Below, one piece after another: positions 8,203 to 16,738 of a stretch of 64,000 bases of DNA. Under the pieces are notes generated by a model. The model ran no database searches. It saw only the letters and a program-made list of their open reading frames with translations, and was not told the DNA's origin. This stretch comes from Treponema sp. GTDB lineage: Bacteria > Spirochaetota > Spirochaetia > Treponematales > Treponemataceae. The translations under genes were made by a program, and so were the position numbers. The stretch is from positions 1 through 64,000 of the forward strand of contig JAKSLX010000012.1 in assembly GCA_024400915.1 (NCBI GenBank). Direction: 5' to 3'. Within the stretch, counting starts at the first letter, position 1, and the number at the start of each line of letters is the position of its first letter.

Positions 8203-8246
8203 AAAGCCCCAAAATCACATGAACTGTGTTTTTGGGGCTTTTTGTT
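8203..8246 (+). terminator. Rho-independent terminator of the NfeD-SPFH-LUD operon
   Basis: AAAGCCCCAAAA (8203-8214) pairs with TTTTGGGGCTTT (8230-8241), followed by more T residues. Its inner A and T runs give it some ability to stop transcripts from the convergent GH5 gene too. Confidence 0.85.
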
Positions 8247-8266
8247 TTATTTAATAAATAAAAACT

Positions 8267-10216
8267 TTACTTTGTAAGGTTAATCATGCTGTTGATTAAG
8301 TCTTCATGCCACCAGGTGCAATTATTTCTGTTAAACCAGTCGTGGAATTCTCCATTTTCCTCCGTTGCAGAACTATAAGGTGTCATGTTGTCCCAAAGGA
8401 CAACTGGAATACCATACTGCTTTGAACAGCCAAAATATTTTGCTACCCATTTAGCACGCTGAGTATCATTACCTTTGTTTGATACTGAAGCTTCACCGAT
8501 TACAACACCGATTCCTTTTTTAATATAAGTATTATTAAGGTTTGTAAATTTTGAGGTAATTGCACTTTCAACTTCAGTTGTATAGGTTGTCGCAGATCCT
8601 TTTAATGCAAACTCAGATGGCGTGTAAGCGTGGGTTGAAAGAATGAGCCTGTCTGTTGCCGTATCTGTTGGCATTGACCAGCCCGTTGCCATATCGCTGT
8701 TTGCAGCATAAGTTGGAATCATAAGGAAGCGCGTTGCATTTTTCCCTCCGGTTCCACGGATTGTGTTCAGACAAAGCTGTTCATATTCTTTTATGACTGC
8801 ACTCATTGCATTGACATTTGTTTGAGGCGAATTTTCCCACCATTCATAAGCTGTACCGATTGCCCTTGGTTCGTTCAAAACTTCAAATACAAGGCGGTTA
8901 TCATATTCTTTGAAAGTTTCTGCAATCTGTTTCCAGACAGCCTTGAGGTAGGCTTTTGAAGTTGTTTGAATAGTTGTATTTGAAGAAACTGAATAGCCAT
9001 AAGTATTTGCCATATCAGAATCACTAAAATCATCATGATGAACGTTCAGGATAACATACATATCGTTTGCATAAGCCCAGTCTACAATTGTTTTTACTCG
9101 AGCCATCCATTCAGAATCAATTGCATAATTTGAGCCGTTTGTAATGTGTGTGTGCCAGCTTACAGGAACACGGATAGTCCTGAACCCCTTTGCGGCAACT
9201 GCATCAATCATTGCTTTTGTTGTTTTTGGCATTCCCCAAGATGTTTCAGTTTCAAGCCCTTTTGGGGTTTTTGTTGCTGTCTTATCTGCATCCAAAGTAT
9301 TTCCCAAGTTCCAGCCGATGACCATTGCTTTTGCCATTGCAAGTGATGTAGTTGGGAGGTCGCCTGCTGCCGGTGGATGATTGTTCTGTTCTTCTTCAAC
9401 ATAAATGTCTACAGAAGTAATGCACATTCCAAAACCAATAAGGGTAAATCCATCTGCCTTTATAGCTGTCCATTCTGATTCTGATGGAGTGTAACTGAAA
9501 TTTTGTGCCGTTGAAGACGGTTTGTTAGTAATTTTAACAGCATGCAAGGCATCAGCAGATGTTGAAGTTCTATCAATTGAACAATTTTTTTCATTCCCTG
9601 CATAAAGTTCAGATGCTCCACTCATGAACTTACAGTTATAGTAGCTCTCAGTATCAGAATTTGATCTGTAGGTAAACTGAATTACTGTAGAAGATGTAGC
9701 TCTTGAGAAAAAAGAAGCTTCTATTTTCAGCTGTGCTGTACCACTCCAGCCTAAATCCTTTGCTCCTGTGAATACACTTACTTTTTCTAAACCTTCTGTC
9801 GGATCAACCGGAACTCCTTTCCCCTTAACCGTAATTTTTTTAGTTGCAGACTTGCTTCCGGAACTTGCCTTTACAGTTACATCTGCATCTGAAGTTGCCG
9901 TATTTTTTCCGGTCAATATAACGGTTTTTCCTGAAGCTGAACTTAATGTTGCCTTGTCACTTCCAGCTTCAATTGTCCATGTTACGGCTTCCGTAGAATT
10001 TGACGGAGTCAATGTTGCCGTTAAAGAAGTTGTTCCTGTTGCTGCAATTGTTAAATTTGTTGCCGAAATTGAAACAGCTGTTGTCAGAACACTTTCATTC
10101 TGATTTCCATTGTTGTCGTTGGAAGATGATCCATCTGCACAAGACAATACGGTAAAAGTTGTACCAAATGTGAATAAGGCACAGGCTGTTAATGCCAGAA
10201 ACTTTGAAATTTTCAT
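8267..10216 (-). CDS. Lipoprotein endoglucanase: Ig-like domain, CBM-like region, GH5
   Basis: 649 residues. A lipoprotein signal ends in TVLSC with Cys26 as the lipid site, then a Ser/Asn-rich linker, a Big_2-type Ig-like domain (about 45-132), a beta-rich region that looks like a carbohydrate-binding module (about 143-277), and a GH5 catalytic barrel (about 290-645). GH5 marks are IGWNLGNTLDA, FRTIRVPVSW, LNVHHDD, the acid/base in EVLNEP (Glu449) and the nucleophile in IGEAS (Glu575). It should cleave beta-1,4-glucan or a related mannan or xyloglucan at the cell surface; the subfamily is not resolved. AGGAGG lies 4 bp before the ATG. Confidence 0.9.
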   Translation of the reverse strand: MKISKFLALTACALFTFGTTFTVLSCADGSSSNDNNGNQNESVLTTAVSISATNLTIAATGTTSLTATLTPSNSTEAVTWTIEAGSDKATLSSASGKTVILTGKNTATSDADVTVKASSGSKSATKKITVKGKGVPVDPTEGLEKVSVFTGAKDLGWSGTAQLKIEASFFSRATSSTVIQFTYRSNSDTESYYNCKFMSGASELYAGNEKNCSIDRTSTSADALHAVKITNKPSSTAQNFSYTPSESEWTAIKADGFTLIGFGMCITSVDIYVEEEQNNHPPAAGDLPTTSLAMAKAMVIGWNLGNTLDADKTATKTPKGLETETSWGMPKTTKAMIDAVAAKGFRTIRVPVSWHTHITNGSNYAIDSEWMARVKTIVDWAYANDMYVILNVHHDDFSDSDMANTYGYSVSSNTTIQTTSKAYLKAVWKQIAETFKEYDNRLVFEVLNEPRAIGTAYEWWENSPQTNVNAMSAVIKEYEQLCLNTIRGTGGKNATRFLMIPTYAANSDMATGWSMPTDTATDRLILSTHAYTPSEFALKGSATTYTTEVESAITSKFTNLNNTYIKKGIGVVIGEASVSNKGNDTQRAKWVAKYFGCSKQYGIPVVLWDNMTPYSSATEENGEFHDWFNRNNCTWWHEDLINSMINLTK

Positions 10217-10373
10217 TTGTCCTCCTGTAGTTCAACTTTTTTATTATCCCTTGAAAGCTTGATGTTCTCTCTAAAAAATTTATTATTTATGTTAAATTTA
10301 ATTTAAAAAAAACAGAAAACAAGGAAGATTATAAAAAACTACTGATGGACAGACCTTATTTTTTTTGTTCTTA

Positions 10374-11552
10374 TCAGTAAGCCATGTTGAAAATTTCAAC
10401 CATGTCTTCGTAAGCCAATGGCTTGTAGCCTGCAAGAGTTCTTGTTTTTCCCCTGCTGCACTTTAAGGCTAGGGTTTCAATGTCTTCTTTCTTTACCCCC
10501 AGTTCCCTAAGGCTCACTGGCATACCGATGGATCTGTAGAAATCCTCCTGCATCTTTATTGCCTTTAGGACAGTTTCTTCCTTGTGTTCAAAATCAATGT
10601 CCACATTCCAGACATTTTTTGCATACTGCAGGAAACGGTCCAGGGAATCCTTGTAAACATAACGGGCCCAGCTGCACCACAAGGCCGCAAGACCTGCACC
10701 GTGGGCAACTTCTGGATACATTCCGCTTACCTCATGCTCAAACTGATGAACCGTAAGCTGGAAAAATCTTCCGCACTGGGTAAGGCCGTTATGGGCAAGG
10801 GATGACGCCCACATCATGTTGGCACGGGCTTCATAGTTTTCAGGATTTTTAATGCATTCTACACCGGCCCTGTTGATGGTCTTGATCACTGCTTCGGCAA
10901 TGGAATCCGTAAGCTGAGTATCTGTTCCGGGACAGAAGTAGCGCTCGATGGTATGCATTGCAATGTCTACTGTTCCGCAGGCTGTCTGATATGCGTTTAC
11001 CGAATAGGTAAGCTCTGGATTTTCAATGGCAAAATTCATTCTGTTGAAGGGACTGCCATACCCCCTTTTGTCACCGTCTGCTGGATTTGTAATTACGCAG
11101 GAATTTGACATTTCACTTCCGGCCGCAGAAAGTGTAAGGATGCATCCTTTCTTTAGGCTTGCCTTTGGCTGTGCCTTTCCCAGGTTAAAGTCCCATACAT
11201 CAACATCAGGATTTGCAGCACCGTTAGCAATGGCTTTTGAAGAATCCAATACGGAACCTCCGCCGATTGCAAGGACAAAATCAACTCCTTCCTTTTTGCA
11301 AAGTTCAATTCCCTGACGCACGAGAGGAAGCTCTGGATTTGCCTTTACTCCTCCAAGCTCAACCCAGGCAATTTTTTCCGCATCAAGGGCTGCTGTTACT
11401 TTATCGAGCAAACCGCTTTTTTTTGCAGAACCGCTTCCATAATGAACCAGGACTTTTTTTGCACCAAAGGCCGCAACATATTTTCCTACGTTCTCTTCTT
11501 CTTTTTTTCCAAAATACACCTTTGTCGGTGTGTCATAAACAAAATTATCCAT
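10374..11552 (-). CDS. Iron-containing alcohol dehydrogenase (butanol dehydrogenase-like)
   Basis: 392 residues of the type III Fe-ADH family, closest by eye to NAD(P)H-dependent butanol/1,3-propanediol dehydrogenases. GGGSVLDSSKAIA near residue 97 is the cofactor loop. The metal ligands are expected in DIAMHTIER and in the His-rich block VHQFEHEVSGMYPEVAHGAG. It would reduce aldehydes to alcohols during fermentation. A promoter (TTGCAT-17-TACAAT) ends 6 bp before the ATG and no Shine-Dalgarno is present, so the mRNA is probably leaderless. Confidence 0.9.
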   Translation of the reverse strand: MDNFVYDTPTKVYFGKKEEENVGKYVAAFGAKKVLVHYGSGSAKKSGLLDKVTAALDAEKIAWVELGGVKANPELPLVRQGIELCKKEGVDFVLAIGGGSVLDSSKAIANGAANPDVDVWDFNLGKAQPKASLKKGCILTLSAAGSEMSNSCVITNPADGDKRGYGSPFNRMNFAIENPELTYSVNAYQTACGTVDIAMHTIERYFCPGTDTQLTDSIAEAVIKTINRAGVECIKNPENYEARANMMWASSLAHNGLTQCGRFFQLTVHQFEHEVSGMYPEVAHGAGLAALWCSWARYVYKDSLDRFLQYAKNVWNVDIDFEHKEETVLKAIKMQEDFYRSIGMPVSLRELGVKKEDIETLALKCSRGKTRTLAGYKPLAYEDMVEIFNMAY

Positions 11553-11558
11553 AGAAAA

Positions 11559-11587
11559 ATTGTAAAAGACATTTTATCTAAATGCAA
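11559..11587 (-). promoter_or_regulatory. Promoter of the Fe-alcohol dehydrogenase, next to its ATG
   Basis: On the minus strand TTGCAT (11587-11582), 17-bp spacer, TACAAT (11564-11559), then 6 bp to the ATG at 11552. Confidence 0.6.
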
Positions 11588-11645
11588 TTTAATAAACTGT
11601 AATGATATGCTGGACCATGCACACAGAAATCTCCGAAAACCTTTC

Positions 11646-11700
11646 TTGACTAGCCTGAGTAAGAAGCCTATAATTTACTTGACTAACCTGGTCAGGCAAT
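11646..11700 (+). promoter_or_regulatory. Toxin-antitoxin promoter with likely autoregulatory operator
   Basis: TTGACT (11646-11651), 17-bp spacer, TATAAT (11669-11674): a near-consensus sigma70 promoter with its start near 11681. TTGACTAGCCTGAGTAAG and TTGACTAACCTGGTCAGG form two imperfect direct repeats, the second containing the palindrome CCTGGTCAGG. Their position around the -10 and the start site suits binding by the antitoxin. The operator role is inference; the promoter is clear. Confidence 0.7.
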
Positions 11701-11712
11701 GTGGAGGTTTCT

Positions 11713-11964
11713 ATGTGCAAAGTGAACATGTATCAGGCCAAGACTGAATTTTCAAAACTGGTTGCCATGCTTGAAAGTGGCGAGGAAGATGAAATCATAA
11801 TTGCACGCGATGGAAAGCCCGTTGCCAGAATGGTTTTTTATTCGGAAGAAAAACAGGAACGACCTTTTGGAATCGCAAAGGGAAAACTTCCGGAATGGAC
11901 GGATAAAATGGATGCCGAATTCGATGGCCTTGACGGCTATGTTGCGGAGGCATTCGGATTATGA
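11713..11964 (+). CDS. Type II antitoxin, Phd/YefM family
   Basis: 83 residues. MYQAKTEFSKLVAMLESGEEDEIIIARDGKPVARMV is the Phd/YefM DNA-binding fold (compare the usual NLHEAKTHLSRLLE...GKPVARLV). The C-terminal 35 residues, acidic and Gly-rich, would wrap the toxin. GGAGG at 11703-11707 fixes the ATG at 11713; the upstream in-frame GTG at 11701 overlaps that ribosome site. It overlaps the toxin gene by 4 bp (ATGA), the usual coupled order. Confidence 0.9.
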   Translation: MCKVNMYQAKTEFSKLVAMLESGEEDEIIIARDGKPVARMVFYSEEKQERPFGIAKGKLPEWTDKMDAEFDGLDGYVAEAFGL

Positions 11965-12347
11965 GAATTCTTTTGGACACCCATATACTTATCTGGTTCA
12001 TTTATGGCAACCAGAAACTTTCACCCGATGCCGTCAAGACAATCCAGGATCCACACAATGAAATTTTCTACAGCATAGCTTCACTATGGGAAATAGCAAT
12101 AAAACACAGGGTAAAAAAGAATGTTTTCCCATTCACTTCAAATGAAATATTAAGTTTCGCAGAACACTGTAACTTTCATCGCCTCTCAATCCGCGACCTT
12201 AATGTTCTGGAGTATGAAAAGCTCCCTGAACTGCATACCGATCCTTTTGACAACATGCTGATTGCCCAGGCACGGTCCGAAGGAATGCAACTGATGACAC
12301 ACGACCACAAACTGGAGCAGTTTGGCAGCGATGTCATTATGGTTTAG
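11961..12347 (+). CDS. PIN-domain toxin (VapC-like ribonuclease)
   Basis: 128 residues of the PIN fold: RILLDTHILIW with Asp6, SIASLWEIAIK with the second acidic residue, and HTDPFDNMLIAQA plus MTHD near the end supply the metal-binding acids. VapC-type toxins are Mg2+-dependent endoribonucleases that cut tRNA or rRNA to stop growth. All expected acidic residues seem present, so it is probably active. Paired with the Phd/YefM antitoxin upstream, a frequent PIN partner. Confidence 0.9.
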   Translation: MRILLDTHILIWFIYGNQKLSPDAVKTIQDPHNEIFYSIASLWEIAIKHRVKKNVFPFTSNEILSFAEHCNFHRLSIRDLNVLEYEKLPELHTDPFDNMLIAQARSEGMQLMTHDHKLEQFGSDVIMV

Positions 12348-12370
12348 GGAACAGGCAAAGCAGCCGGCTA

Positions 12371-13537
12371 TTAAACAAAAGGTGCATCAACCGTAATGAC
12401 GCAGTTTACGTCCTTTGCCCTTTCCTTAATTGCAGCGCGAAGCTTTTCGCAAAGTTCTTCTTCAGAACAGCAGCAGTCACGGGGACGAACAATATCAAAG
12501 ATGAGGTTTGTCTGTTTTTCTCCGGGAACCATCCTGATGTCATGGGCCGAACAACGCTCGTCTATTTTATGGCTTTCTTCCCTGACGATTTCCTTCAGTT
12601 CATGAAGTCGTGGATTTTTTACGTCGATTGGATCCATGTGCATCACTACGCTGCAGTTGAATTTCTTTGAAAGTTCAAGCTCTGCACGGTCAATTATTTC
12701 ATGAAGTTCAAAAATGTCCTGATCGCCTGGAACTTCCGCATGGAGCGAAATCATCATTCTGCCCGGACCGTAATCGTGGACAACAAGATCGTGAATTCCA
12801 ACGATTGCTTCAAACTTCAAAGTTTCCTTTTCTATTTCATCCACGAATTCCTTTTCTGGCGGAAGTCCAAGAAGGGGATCAATTGTTTCCTTGCATGATT
12901 CTATTCCGCCCTTCAAAATGAATATTGCAACAACAAGGCCTCCGATGCCATCAACAGGAAGATTAGTAAATCGGCCTGCAACTACGGAAAGAATTACTAC
13001 AGTAGTGGAAATCATGTCGCCAAAGCTATCCTTGGCAACGGCTTCCATTGCAGCGGACTTTATTTTTTTTGCAATGCTATGGTTGTAGAGGTACATGTAA
13101 AGCTTTACAAGGATTGCAGCAACCATTATTGAAATTGAAAAAATGCTTCCCACGATTTTTTCCGGATGAAGGATTGCCTGCACAGAAGACTTAAAAAGTT
13201 CAAAGCCCATGAGAAGAATCAAAAAGGAAACAATGAGCCCCGAAATGTATTCAAGCCTTCCATGACCAAAAGGATGGTCTGCATCAGGTTTCTTTCCCGA
13301 CAATTTGAATCCGATCACCGACACAAGGGAAGATGCCGCATCACTCAGATTGTTGAAGGCATCGGCAAGAAAGGCTACGGAATTTGTTAATAGTGCACCC
13401 AAAAGTTTTGCAGCAAAAAGCATTACATTCAGGAAAATTCCAAAGGCAGAACAAAGAATTCCATACTGTTCCCTAACTTTTGTATCCATATATTCAGTAC
13501 GGTTTTTGATGAAAATTCTGGCAAATAGGCTTATCAT
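12371..13537 (-). CDS. Cation diffusion facilitator family metal exporter
   Basis: About 388 residues from the ATG at 13537. Six hydrophobic helices span about residues 20-225, with the CDF metal site in FLADAFNNLSD and DADHPFGHGRLEY, followed by a cytoplasmic C-terminal domain (about 240-388) with GPGRMMISLHAEVPG. These export Zn2+, Mn2+, Fe2+ or similar against protons. The CCCSEEE stretch near residue 350 could bind metal. The open frame extends to 13579, but that would overlap the ribosome site and start of the divergent esterase; the ATGs at 13537 or 13489 are more plausible. Confidence 0.85.
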   Translation of the reverse strand: MISLFARIFIKNRTEYMDTKVREQYGILCSAFGIFLNVMLFAAKLLGALLTNSVAFLADAFNNLSDAASSLVSVIGFKLSGKKPDADHPFGHGRLEYISGLIVSFLILLMGFELFKSSVQAILHPEKIVGSIFSISIMVAAILVKLYMYLYNHSIAKKIKSAAMEAVAKDSFGDMISTTVVILSVVAGRFTNLPVDGIGGLVVAIFILKGGIESCKETIDPLLGLPPEKEFVDEIEKETLKFEAIVGIHDLVVHDYGPGRMMISLHAEVPGDQDIFELHEIIDRAELELSKKFNCSVVMHMDPIDVKNPRLHELKEIVREESHKIDERCSAHDIRMVPGEKQTNLIFDIVRPRDCCCSEEELCEKLRAAIKERAKDVNCVITVDAPFV

Positions 13538-13566
13538 GGATATGATTATATCACGGAGGTTAAAAG

Positions 13567-14415
13567 ATGGAAAAGACAATCGAAATCAATCCGGAGAGAG
13601 CCCAATACATTACTGTCTCGGATGTTACCTTTGCACAGGTTGACGACTGGTACGGACATTGCCGCAAGGATCTTAAGATGGACATCATCTATCCTGAAGA
13701 TTTTTCAAAGAAAAGGTATCCATGCATCGTATGGATTTGCGGAGGCGGATGGCTTACCATGAACAAATCTGCCCATCTTGCATACCTTTCAAAGCTTGCC
13801 CTTTCAGGTTTTGTTGTTGCCAGCGTTCAGTACAGGACAAGCAATGAGGCATTTTTCCCGGCCCAGCTTGAAGACGTAAAGGCTGCCATCAGATATCTGA
13901 AGGCACACGCAGACAGATTCAGGATCAATCCAAAGAAATTCGGTGTAAGCGGTGAATCTGCTGGAGGACATCTTTCATCCCTTGCCGCTCTTGCAACTGC
14001 AAAAAAATTCGATGTGGGGGAATATCTGAATGAATCCAGTTCCGTTCAGGCAGCCTGCCCTTGGTATCCACCTGCAGACTTTGGAACTTTCCCAAAACCA
14101 CCTGAGGGCTACGACCTTACTCCACCCCACATTCTTTTGACCGGTTTCAAACCTGAACGAAATCCAAAGAAGGCTGCTGAAGTAAATCCAGTAAACTACA
14201 TCAAGAAAAAGGTTCCTCCGTTCCTCATCATCCACGGAAGTGATGACCATACTGTTCCCCACGACCAGGGCAAGCAGCTCCACGATGCACTGGAAGCAAA
14301 GGGAAACGATGTTACGCTCCTTACCATCAAGGATGCGGATCACGCAGACATCAGGTTCTTCCAGGATCAGGTCTGGAATGAAATGATAAACTTTTTTACT
14401 TCAGTGCTAAAGTGA
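13567..14415 (+). CDS. Alpha/beta hydrolase, HSL/acetyl esterase-like
   Basis: 282 residues. The oxyanion loop ICGGGW corresponds to HGGGW of hormone-sensitive-lipase-like esterases, the nucleophile is in VSGESAGG, the acid in HGSDDHTVP and the histidine in DADHAD. This set is common in acetyl-xylan and other carbohydrate esterases encoded near glycoside hydrolases; substrate unproved. There is no signal peptide, so it acts in the cytoplasm. GGAGG lies 8 bp before the ATG. Its last 20 bp overlap the 3' end of the convergent patatin gene. Confidence 0.8.
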   Translation: MEKTIEINPERAQYITVSDVTFAQVDDWYGHCRKDLKMDIIYPEDFSKKRYPCIVWICGGGWLTMNKSAHLAYLSKLALSGFVVASVQYRTSNEAFFPAQLEDVKAAIRYLKAHADRFRINPKKFGVSGESAGGHLSSLAALATAKKFDVGEYLNESSSVQAACPWYPPADFGTFPKPPEGYDLTPPHILLTGFKPERNPKKAAEVNPVNYIKKKVPPFLIIHGSDDHTVPHDQGKQLHDALEAKGNDVTLLTIKDADHADIRFFQDQVWNEMINFFTSVLK

Positions 14416-16639
14416 TTACCCATCTGTTGCTGGTGTTCATGCTGTAACCCAAAATCAAGTTTCCGATTGGAGTTGAAAACGCAGCGTAGGCACCGGCACC
14501 GGCATCAATCTGTTTACCACTCAGGAATTTGTTGTCCGGCGACCCCAGATCATAAAATGGATCGTATGCATCAGTTGCCCCAACCTTTCCCTGGAGTATC
14601 AGGTAAAAAGGCATTCCTATGAAAGAATAAAGTTTTCGCCTGTAGGAAATTCCTGCCAACTGAAAATCCCTCTTGAGCATTCCCATAGGATAACCGCACA
14701 TTCCTTCAAGTCCGCCATAATCACTGTAGCCGATGTTAAGTTCATAAGGAAATCTATTCTTGCAGAATGAAAATTCAAATCCGACTGAAGTTGTCTCCTG
14801 CTGAATTTCAAACCTCTGCTCATAGGAAAAATGCAGCGACGAATTGAAATTGTATTCAGGATTATCCTGCGCCGCCTTTCCAAAATAGAATGCAGATTCC
14901 ACCTGAGTTCCCCTGAGTTTTAAGAAACTGTTGTGGAGGGTTGTGAAAATGAATTCATTATATGAATAATTATTTCTGATCCATTCATCTTTGGAAATAA
15001 GATAGTCCGATTCATTTGCAAAACCGAGACGCAATGTAATCATGTCGGTATATTTGAACCTGACTCCCACGTTTCCTATGAAGCCCCTATCGGAATCAAT
15101 GAGCCTGTCGTTAAAGAAAAAATAATTCTTTGGTTCAAGGCTTCCGTATTTAAAATCACCGCCTAATTCAGCACTTACTTTAAAACCGTTTATGGATGTA
15201 AGTTCAGGATAAAAGGATGCATCAGCTTGAATTATGTTGCCGGTTGTAAAACGAAACATTGCATCAATGGGATCCACGAGATAAATTCCAATGGTTGATG
15301 CCGGATTGATTGTCACCCATTTTTCAGCAGGCAAATTTGTAATTGAAACCGAAGGACTTCCGCTAAAGAAAATTCTGCTCAATTCCTGATCATAATGGTT
15401 CGCCCTTATGACAAGGTTACATTCGTCACTGCCTTCAATTTTTTCCGCAACATAGGTAAGGGTTGAAAGGTGATACTGATTTTTTCTTTCCTTGAGTTCC
15501 ATTGTCAGCTTTTCTTTCAATTCCTCATCAAGAACTTTTCCTTCAAATTCAGCAAAATCCTTAAGCCTTGGCAAAGGTCCGTTCTGGCTGAAAGAAATGT
15601 CCTTGATGAAAATTTTGTTGATCTTAAGGTCCTGCAGCCGGTCATATTCGCTTTCCCTTTCATAGTCAGGCACACTCAAAGGATATCCCTGTTTTGCAAG
15701 GTTGAGGGCAAGTTCATGAAGTTTTTCCCTGTTTTCTTCAACGCATTTTCCGCCTGCATTTACAATTTCTTCAGGATGGAAAAAATCAGCCGTACCATAT
15801 TCCTTTAAATCCGGTTTTAAAACTATGGTTGCAAGATGATACTGTTCAACGGCATTTGATGAAATTATAAGGTTGATGATCTGCTCTGTTGCTGTTACAA
15901 AATCAGAAAGGGTTGTAGGGTCCGTATCAAGATTGCTTGCAACATCCATTGCAATGACAATATCGGCTCCCATTTCCCTGGCAAGCTGAACTGGAAGATT
16001 GTTTCTTAATCCACCGTCCATGGCATATACTCCATTACCCAAAGGAGCAGGCGTAAAAACTCCAGGCAGAGAAATGCTTGCCCTGACTGCATCAACAATG
16101 GAACCGCTTTTTATGACAATCTGTTCACCTGTGGAAACATTGGTTGCAATGCAGCGGAAAGGAATCGAAAGGGAATCAAAATCATCAACTGCAAGAACGC
16201 GGCTTAAATGATTGGTAAGTTCCATGATGATGTTCTGGTCACCTATAAGGCCCGGTGCAGATCCTATACGACGGTCATTTATTGAAAATGAGAGGGCCAT
16301 GTCAGAATTGCTTCTTGATGAAAAAACTTCTGGAGGAACCCTTTCAAGTGAAACCGGTCTTTCTCCAAGAATCTTAAGGTAATCCATTGAAAGAAGAGTT
16401 TCCCTGATTTGCTTTGGTGTATATCCTGCTGCATAAAGGGAACCTATGAGTGCCCCCATGCTTGTTCCCAAAATCATGTCCGGCTTTATGCCTTCTTCCT
16501 CAATTGCTTCAAGAAGAGGAATTTCCGCCAGCCCCTTTGCTCCACCGCCACTCAAAACAAGGGCTACCTTTGGTCTTGCAAAGACAAGGGAGGCTAAAAT
16601 AAAAATCATATATATAGAAAACAAGCGTTTTAATTTCAT
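14396..16639 (-). CDS. Patatin-like phospholipase fused to outer-membrane-type domain
   Basis: 747 residues: signal peptide (about 1-21), then the patatin domain (about 24-215) with the oxyanion loop SGGGAKG, nucleophile GTSMG and catalytic DGG in AMDGGLRNN. After a POTRA-like stretch (about 335-400), residues about 420-747 show alternating beta strands like a bacterial surface antigen / BamA-type barrel. The plan resembles PlpD-type autotransporters, in which the lipase is carried or exposed by its own barrel. TATATT lies 6 bp before the ATG and no Shine-Dalgarno is visible. Confidence 0.85.
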   Translation of the reverse strand: MKLKRLFSIYMIFILASLVFARPKVALVLSGGGAKGLAEIPLLEAIEEEGIKPDMILGTSMGALIGSLYAAGYTPKQIRETLLSMDYLKILGERPVSLERVPPEVFSSRSNSDMALSFSINDRRIGSAPGLIGDQNIIMELTNHLSRVLAVDDFDSLSIPFRCIATNVSTGEQIVIKSGSIVDAVRASISLPGVFTPAPLGNGVYAMDGGLRNNLPVQLAREMGADIVIAMDVASNLDTDPTTLSDFVTATEQIINLIISSNAVEQYHLATIVLKPDLKEYGTADFFHPEEIVNAGGKCVEENREKLHELALNLAKQGYPLSVPDYERESEYDRLQDLKINKIFIKDISFSQNGPLPRLKDFAEFEGKVLDEELKEKLTMELKERKNQYHLSTLTYVAEKIEGSDECNLVIRANHYDQELSRIFFSGSPSVSITNLPAEKWVTINPASTIGIYLVDPIDAMFRFTTGNIIQADASFYPELTSINGFKVSAELGGDFKYGSLEPKNYFFFNDRLIDSDRGFIGNVGVRFKYTDMITLRLGFANESDYLISKDEWIRNNYSYNEFIFTTLHNSFLKLRGTQVESAFYFGKAAQDNPEYNFNSSLHFSYEQRFEIQQETTSVGFEFSFCKNRFPYELNIGYSDYGGLEGMCGYPMGMLKRDFQLAGISYRRKLYSFIGMPFYLILQGKVGATDAYDPFYDLGSPDNKFLSGKQIDAGAGAYAAFSTPIGNLILGYSMNTSNRWVITLALK

Positions 16640-16702
16640 GTTTTAAATATATCATAAATGGAAAACCGTGTCTTTTTTTATTTTGTCAAGAGCCCTGCAT
16701 TC

Positions 16703-16731
16703 TTTACGAGGCCATGTTTTTTACATAGAAT
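16703..16731 (+). promoter_or_regulatory. Promoter of tex, next to its ATG
   Basis: TTTACG (16703-16708), 17-bp spacer, TAGAAT (16726-16731), then 7 bp to the ATG at 16739. No Shine-Dalgarno. The -35 is moderate. Confidence 0.45.
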
Positions 16732-16738
16732 TAACCCT

